Source: JADLAT01 sp964348795 | GTDB taxonomy: Bacteria > Pseudomonadota > Alphaproteobacteria > Micavibrionales > Micavibrionaceae | Length of the DNA: 61,722 bases | NCBI GenBank assembly: GCA_964348795.1 | Contig: CAYGDY010000014.1 | Location: 1-61,722, forward strand | Direction of reading: 5' to 3' | In this document: positions 60,640 to 61,722 of the stretch, piece after piece | How the letters are laid out: the number at the start of each line of letters is the position of its first letter | Numbering within the stretch: position 1 is the first letter of the stretch | Program-made: the position numbers and the translations under genes | Notes under the pieces: generated by a model | Seen by the model: only the letters and a program-made list of their open reading frames with translations | The model's database searches: none | Told to the model about the DNA's origin: nothing

Positions 60640-60936
60640 ATGACCCAACGCACCATCACACGGGCCGATTTAGCCGAGGCCGTTTATGAACAGGTCGGCC
60701 TGTCCCGTAACGAATCATCCGATCTTGTGGAAGCGGTTCTGAATGAAATTTCCGATGCGCTGGTCAAAGGCGAATCCGTGAAGATTTCCTCCTTCGGCAG
60801 TTTTTCGAGCCGGAAGAAAAAAGAGCGGATCGGGCGCAACCCGAAAACAGGGATCGAAGTCCCCATTTCCCCGCGCAAGGTTCTGGTGTTCAAGGCGTCT
60901 CACATCCTGAAAGACCGGATCAACGGCAAGGCATAA
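60640..60936 (+). CDS. ihfA: Integration host factor alpha subunit
   Basis: This 98-residue DNA-bending protein has TITRADLAEAVYEQVGLSRN, VKISSFGSFSSRKKKERIGR and NPKTGIEVPISPRKVLVFKA. It works as a heterodimer with IhfB. Two ATGs compete: the one at 60631 is only 2 nt from GAGGAG, the one at 60640 is 11 nt away and is preferred. The order plsX-fabH-ihfA-merR is common in Alphaproteobacteria. Confidence 0.95.
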   Translation: MTQRTITRADLAEAVYEQVGLSRNESSDLVEAVLNEISDALVKGESVKISSFGSFSSRKKKERIGRNPKTGIEVPISPRKVLVFKASHILKDRINGKA

Positions 60937-60975
60937 AACGACCGGATCAATATCAAAAAAGGGAAACCGACCGCC

Positions 60976-61584
60976 ATGAACGCTTCCACCCCTCCAAAAA
61001 CACAAGACGCCGTCTCCTATGCCACAACCCTTGCACCGGTGGAGGCCACAACATCCCAGAAGGCGCTCCATAAAACGCCTCTGACAGGGCGGGACGTCCT
61101 CCTGCCTTCCCCGTCCGTGCATGCGCCGCAAGCCAAAAAGGCGCCTGGAGCGTTTAAAACCATCAGCGAAGTCGCGGATGATCTGGATGTCCAGCAACAT
61201 GTCCTGCGTTTTTGGGAAACAAAATTTTCGCAAATCCGCCCCCTGAAACGCGGCGGTGGACGGCGCTATTACAGACCCGAGGATCTGGCCCTGCTCCAGA
61301 AAATTCACCATCTGCTCTATACCGAAGGCTACACAATCAAAGGTGTGCAGAAGCTCTTGAAGGAAAAGGGCAAAGCCCATGTGATGCAAGATACCCCCGC
61401 GCAGGCCCGCAACAATAATACCAACCCTGCAGAAACACACCCTTCCAGAACGCAGGGACAGGCGACAACGGTGAAAGGCACATTGTCTGCGATCAAACCC
61501 GCGCAGAAAATGCTGTTGCAAGACACGCTGGAAGACCTGATTGCGCTTCGGGCTATCATAAAACCTGCAAAAACCCGCGTTTAA
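60976..61584 (+). CDS. MerR-family transcriptional regulator
   Basis: This 202-residue protein has a disordered N-terminus of about 58 residues, then a MerR winged-helix domain (about 60-130): FKTISEVADDLDVQQHVLRF, WETKFSQIRPLKRGGGRRYY and TEGYTIKGVQKLLKEKG. A short helix near the C-terminus (LEDLIALRAIIKPAK) may dimerise. No metal- or drug-binding domain is visible. This regulator regularly follows ihfA in the class; its targets are unknown. Confidence 0.88.
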   Translation: MNASTPPKTQDAVSYATTLAPVEATTSQKALHKTPLTGRDVLLPSPSVHAPQAKKAPGAFKTISEVADDLDVQQHVLRFWETKFSQIRPLKRGGGRRYYRPEDLALLQKIHHLLYTEGYTIKGVQKLLKEKGKAHVMQDTPAQARNNNTNPAETHPSRTQGQATTVKGTLSAIKPAQKMLLQDTLEDLIALRAIIKPAKTRV

Positions 61585-61661
61585 CGTTTGCGTCCTGTTA
61601 TAAAATCATGTAAGACAAACAGCCAGACGGAAAAACAGCGTCCCTCTGCTCTAAAATAGAT

Positions 61662-61722
61662 CGGAACGTAGCGCAGCCTGGTAGCGCACTTGCATGGGGT
61701 GCAAGGGGTCGGAGGTTCAAAT
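61662..61722 (+). tRNA. tRNA-Pro (anticodon GGG), cut by the window end
   Basis: The first 61 bases of a tRNA are present: acceptor 5' strand CGGAACG, D-arm GCGCAGCCTGGTAGCGC, and anticodon stem CTTGC/GCAAG with loop ATGGGGT. The sequence stops within the T-loop. Confidence 0.9.

Overview
The window is a stretch of ordinary chromosome from an alphaproteobacterium. The gene order says so: a DUF1013/TrcR cell-cycle regulator, tig-clpP-lon-hup, a bc1 operon with a separate CBP3 assembly factor, hom-glpX-recJ, and bamE / CBP3-yceD / rpmF-plsX-fabH-ihfA-merR are all combinations typical of that class. The bc1 complex, HemF (oxygen-dependent haem synthesis), a class I PHA synthase and LptD describe an aerobic, Gram-negative, PHA-storing cell. 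I cannot fix the genus; a Rhodospirillales- or Micavibrio-like lineage would fit. No prophage, transposase, CRISPR array or rRNA operon is visible.

Layout. 1-3.1 kb: REP-like repeats, trcR, a small DUF465 protein, an ALDH7-type dehydrogenase. 3.2-9.6 kb: DUF924 protein, the petABC (bc1) operon, then trmL-hemF and the CCA-adding enzyme. 9.8-16.4 kb: a MoxR / DUF58 / BatA-DUF4159 / vWA-amidotransferase-like membrane operon. 16.4-18.8 kb: a NarL-type regulator overlapping a hybrid histidine kinase. 19-23 kb: lytic transglycosylase, dapA-smpB, then an lrgA-like gene with an in-frame 87-bp tandem duplication followed by what looks like the remains of lrgB. 23-29.8 kb: recA, hup, lon, clpP, tig, tRNA-Leu (with clpX absent from its usual place). 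29.9-34.7 kb: nnrD, an AT-rich DUF2971 gene beside tRNA-His, glnA, and an unknown secreted protein. 34.8-46.4 kb: parE, two membrane-anchored unknowns, lptD, an RhlE-type helicase, gshB, hisI, a Cys/His-rich membrane protein, and a receiver-domain regulator overlapping an unknown helical protein. 46.4-53.6 kb: recJ, glpX, hom, an OmpA-like lipoprotein, phaC. 53.7-61.7 kb: rpoZ, rpsI-rplM, bamE, CBP3, yceD, an RNase AS-like exonuclease, rpmF, plsX, fabH, ihfA, a MerR regulator and the start of tRNA-Pro.

Most genes are housekeeping. I did not find a clear new multi-gene system. The points most worth checking are the lrgA duplication together with the lrgB remnant, the Cys/His-rich N-terminal extension on the Rieske protein, the transferred-looking DUF2971 gene downstream of tRNA-His, the receiver/helical protein pair at 45.3-46.4 kb, the Cys/His-rich membrane protein at 44.7-45.1 kb with palindromes upstream, and the missing clpX.
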